A stretch of DNA of 64,000 bases from an uncultured Clostridia bacterium (GTDB lineage Bacteria; Bacillota; Clostridia; TANB77; CAG-508). A program made the translations under genes and the position numbers. The stretch covers positions 1-64,000 of the forward strand of contig CANRAW010000001.1 of NCBI GenBank assembly GCA_947628715.1, in the 5' to 3' direction. A model generated the notes under the pieces. It was not told the origin of the DNA. It saw only the letters and a list, made by a program, of their open reading frames with translations, and did not search any database. This document shows, one piece after another, positions 62,530-64,000 of this stretch (position 1 is the stretch's first letter; the number at the start of each line of letters is the position of its first letter).

Positions 62530-62550
62530 TAGAGTAGAACAATTACTCTA
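62530..62550 (-). terminator. Rho-independent terminator
   Basis: TAGAGTA/TACTCTA arms with TTTTTATAG behind; overlaps the stop of 62543..62914. Confidence 0.7.
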
Positions 62551-62914
62551 CCCTATTATTCTCTGCCCATAGTATATCCCTCTTATCAGGATATAACCTC
62601 GCATTTTCATCAAACAAACTCTTCCACCTATCATCTAAGAAAAACTCCAATTGAAAAATTTTCCTCTTCAATACTGCAATTTTCTCACTATCAGTTTCAG
62701 TTTCCAAACACCTATTATAATACTGATAATCTCTCTCAATTACCAAAGGTATATTCTTATCAAATACCTTATTATTCTTAGCATAACGTTTGGAATCTTT
62801 TAAAATCTTATTCCAAAACTTAACTCCAAAAGGACTTTTATAATCATGGATTCTTTGGTTTTCTTTTACTAAATTCTTAATAACATTTTTCTTTGTTCTC
62901 TTTACAGGCTTCAT
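62543..62914 (-). CDS. Unknown basic helical protein
   Basis: 123 residues, highly charged (KPVKRTKKNVIKNLVKENQR, FWNKILKDSKRYAKNNKVFD, ending RDILWAENNRVE). AAGGAGG site and promoter 62944..62972. Not recognised. Confidence 0.5.
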   Translation of the reverse strand: MKPVKRTKKNVIKNLVKENQRIHDYKSPFGVKFWNKILKDSKRYAKNNKVFDKNIPLVIERDYQYYNRCLETETDSEKIAVLKRKIFQLEFFLDDRWKSLFDENARLYPDKRDILWAENNRVE

Positions 62915-62943
62915 TATAATTCCTCCTTTTCAATTCTATTAAG

Positions 62944-62972
62944 ATTATAGAATAATTTTGTTAGGATTTCAA
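62944..62972 (-). promoter_or_regulatory. Sigma-70 promoter
   Basis: TTGAAA-17-TATAAT upstream of 62543..62914 and the dNMP kinase. Confidence 0.75.
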
Positions 62973-62977
62973 ATTTT

Positions 62978-64000
62978 TTATTTAATTGGTACTGAACCTC
63001 TGTTGCATAGGTCTGTTGCATAGGGAATTGGAGTAAGAGTTTTGTCAAAGGGATAGAGTTGGTAACAGATAGGACTATTTTGAGTGTGATAGAAAACTTC
63101 TCCCTTAAGACAAAGAATATGTTCGTTTTGGTTAATTGGTAGTAAGTTAAGTCTTAGTCTTAACTCGTCTCTATCTTTACTCGGGATTTGTTTAACAACC
63201 CATTCAATTGTTTCGTTTCTATCAATTCGAGCTAATTCTTCTCTTCGTCTAAGACTATTACAATAGAGCATTGCAGCGTAGGAATAGGCTTCGTTATAAT
63301 CGGTAAAGACAAGTTCTTTTTCAATTGTTTTATAGAGGTTATATGAACACATTCTTTGTTCAAGACGTTTTTCGAGATAGTATTTTGTTTTACCTTTTCT
63401 TCGTAAGTCTATTACATATAGTCCAGAAGGTTTAGGAATTAGAATTTCGTTTTCGATTAACTTATTTATAATTTCGTTAGTTGCAGTTTTTATATTGATT
63501 GAACGTAGTTTTTCAAGTACCTCGTTAGATAGGTTAATTTTTAAGTGACGTTCAATAAAGGGAACTTTTCAAGCATCGTTCGCAGGAAAATTATTATCAA
63601 TCTCTTCAAGTTCTTTTTTAGTAAAGGTAAAGTCTTTTGACTTAGTAAAGGAATTGAAAGGCTCACCATCAATTACTTTATACTTGTTAATATCGAGAGT
63701 ATAGTTAGATAGAGCAAGATACTTACCGTCTAAATCGTTTACGGTTTTATCAAGTATTGAGAATTGGATTAGCGAGTGAGGTTCAAAATCTTCAAGCCAA
63801 AGGGCACTTGTTTCGATATAGTAAACAAGGTTATAGGTATAAGGGAGATTTAGGTCTCTTTTAATCTGTAGTGCCGCCACAGTCGAGTTGGTGTGAGGTT
63901 TGATAATAGGATTTGGCGGCGGCATAAAGAGAGAATTGGGGTTAGGATTTTCGTTTTTAGTAATCTTAATTTCTTCTTTAGTAATAGGATTTTCTTCTTT
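62978..64000 (-). CDS. Large unknown protein, 5' end outside the window, interrupted by one TGA
   Basis: The frame is open from the window edge (64000) to TGA at 63569. It then stays open in the same frame for a further 196 codons to TAA at 62978. There is no ribosome binding site or usable start directly after the TGA. Before it: NLPYTYNLVYYIETSALWLE, FSILDKTVNDLDGKYLALSN. After it: KVPFIERHLKINLSNEVLEK, LRSINIKTATNEIINKLIEN, RRKGKTKYYLEKRLEQRMCS. The second half has a helical segment possibly binding DNA. Most simply one protein whose TGA is either a mutation or is read through. Homology not recognised. Confidence 0.5.

Noticed and set aside
45793..64000. General reassignment of TGA to tryptophan
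   Set aside because: Several intact genes end at TGA with the next gene overlapping or a terminator directly behind (17479, 25345, 31281, 44185, 58892, 61886). Only two genes show an interrupting TGA.

Overview
The window is very AT-rich, and essentially every supported gene lies on the minus strand. It looks like part of a large double-stranded DNA phage, or phage-like plasmid, of a low-GC Gram-positive (Bacillota) host. Pointers to that host are near-perfect TTGACA-17-TATAAT promoters, strong AAGGAGG-type ribosome binding sites and a sortase-type (IPQTG) surface protein. The gene content is that of a phage with its own DNA metabolism: anaerobic ribonucleotide reductase (NrdD/NrdG), dNMP kinase, a gyrase-like type IIA topoisomerase, tandem-OB single-strand-binding protein, Sak4-like ATPase, ATP-dependent DNA ligase, RNA ligase 1, a kinase-HD RNA-repair protein, adenine and cytosine DNA methyltransferases, a DnaQ-like exonuclease, GIY-YIG and PD-(D/E)xK nucleases, and tRNAs. 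No capsid, tail or terminase gene is visible, so 'phage' is an inference.

The main result is that TAG is a sense codon in part of the window. At least ten minus-strand genes read through 23 in-frame TAG codons and end at TAA or TGA, and several give recognisable proteins only when TAG is read (GIY-YIG nuclease, PD-ExK nuclease, holin-like protein, winged-helix protein). The element encodes a candidate tRNA with a CUA anticodon (41065..41142) immediately after tRNA-Gln(UUG), behind a strong promoter. Glutamine is the likely meaning. The nucleotide and DNA-replication genes carry no in-frame TAG, fitting a temporal split between standard-code early genes and recoded genes.

Layout. 0.6-11 kb: an array of about 25 small genes, most unrecognised, set in near-identical promoter/leader cassettes. 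11-17.7 kb: recoded genes, repeat arrays and two iteron/winged-helix modules. 17.9-29 kb: small genes plus PP-loop protein, RNA ligase, two methyltransferases and DNA ligase. 29-31 kb: a third iteron module and a Cys/Pro/His-rich protein. 31-39 kb: kinase-HD protein, surface protein, metallophosphoesterase and kinase-fold proteins. 39.5-41.3 kb: tRNA/ncRNA island. 41-47.5 kb: a paralogous family with NxGxx pentapeptide repeats. 48.5-58.7 kb: recombination, topoisomerase and ribonucleotide-reductase operons. 58.9-61.3 kb: recoded holin-like, nuclease and Cys-rich genes, then a fourth iteron module. 61.8-64 kb: dNMP kinase and a gene running off the window.

Four times the same architecture appears: hairpin pair, phased iterons, then a winged-helix gene. 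The second hairpin keeps its shape while its stem sequence changes, and the iterons differ from module to module. This looks like a set of plasmid-type replication (or autoregulatory) modules carried side by side in one element.
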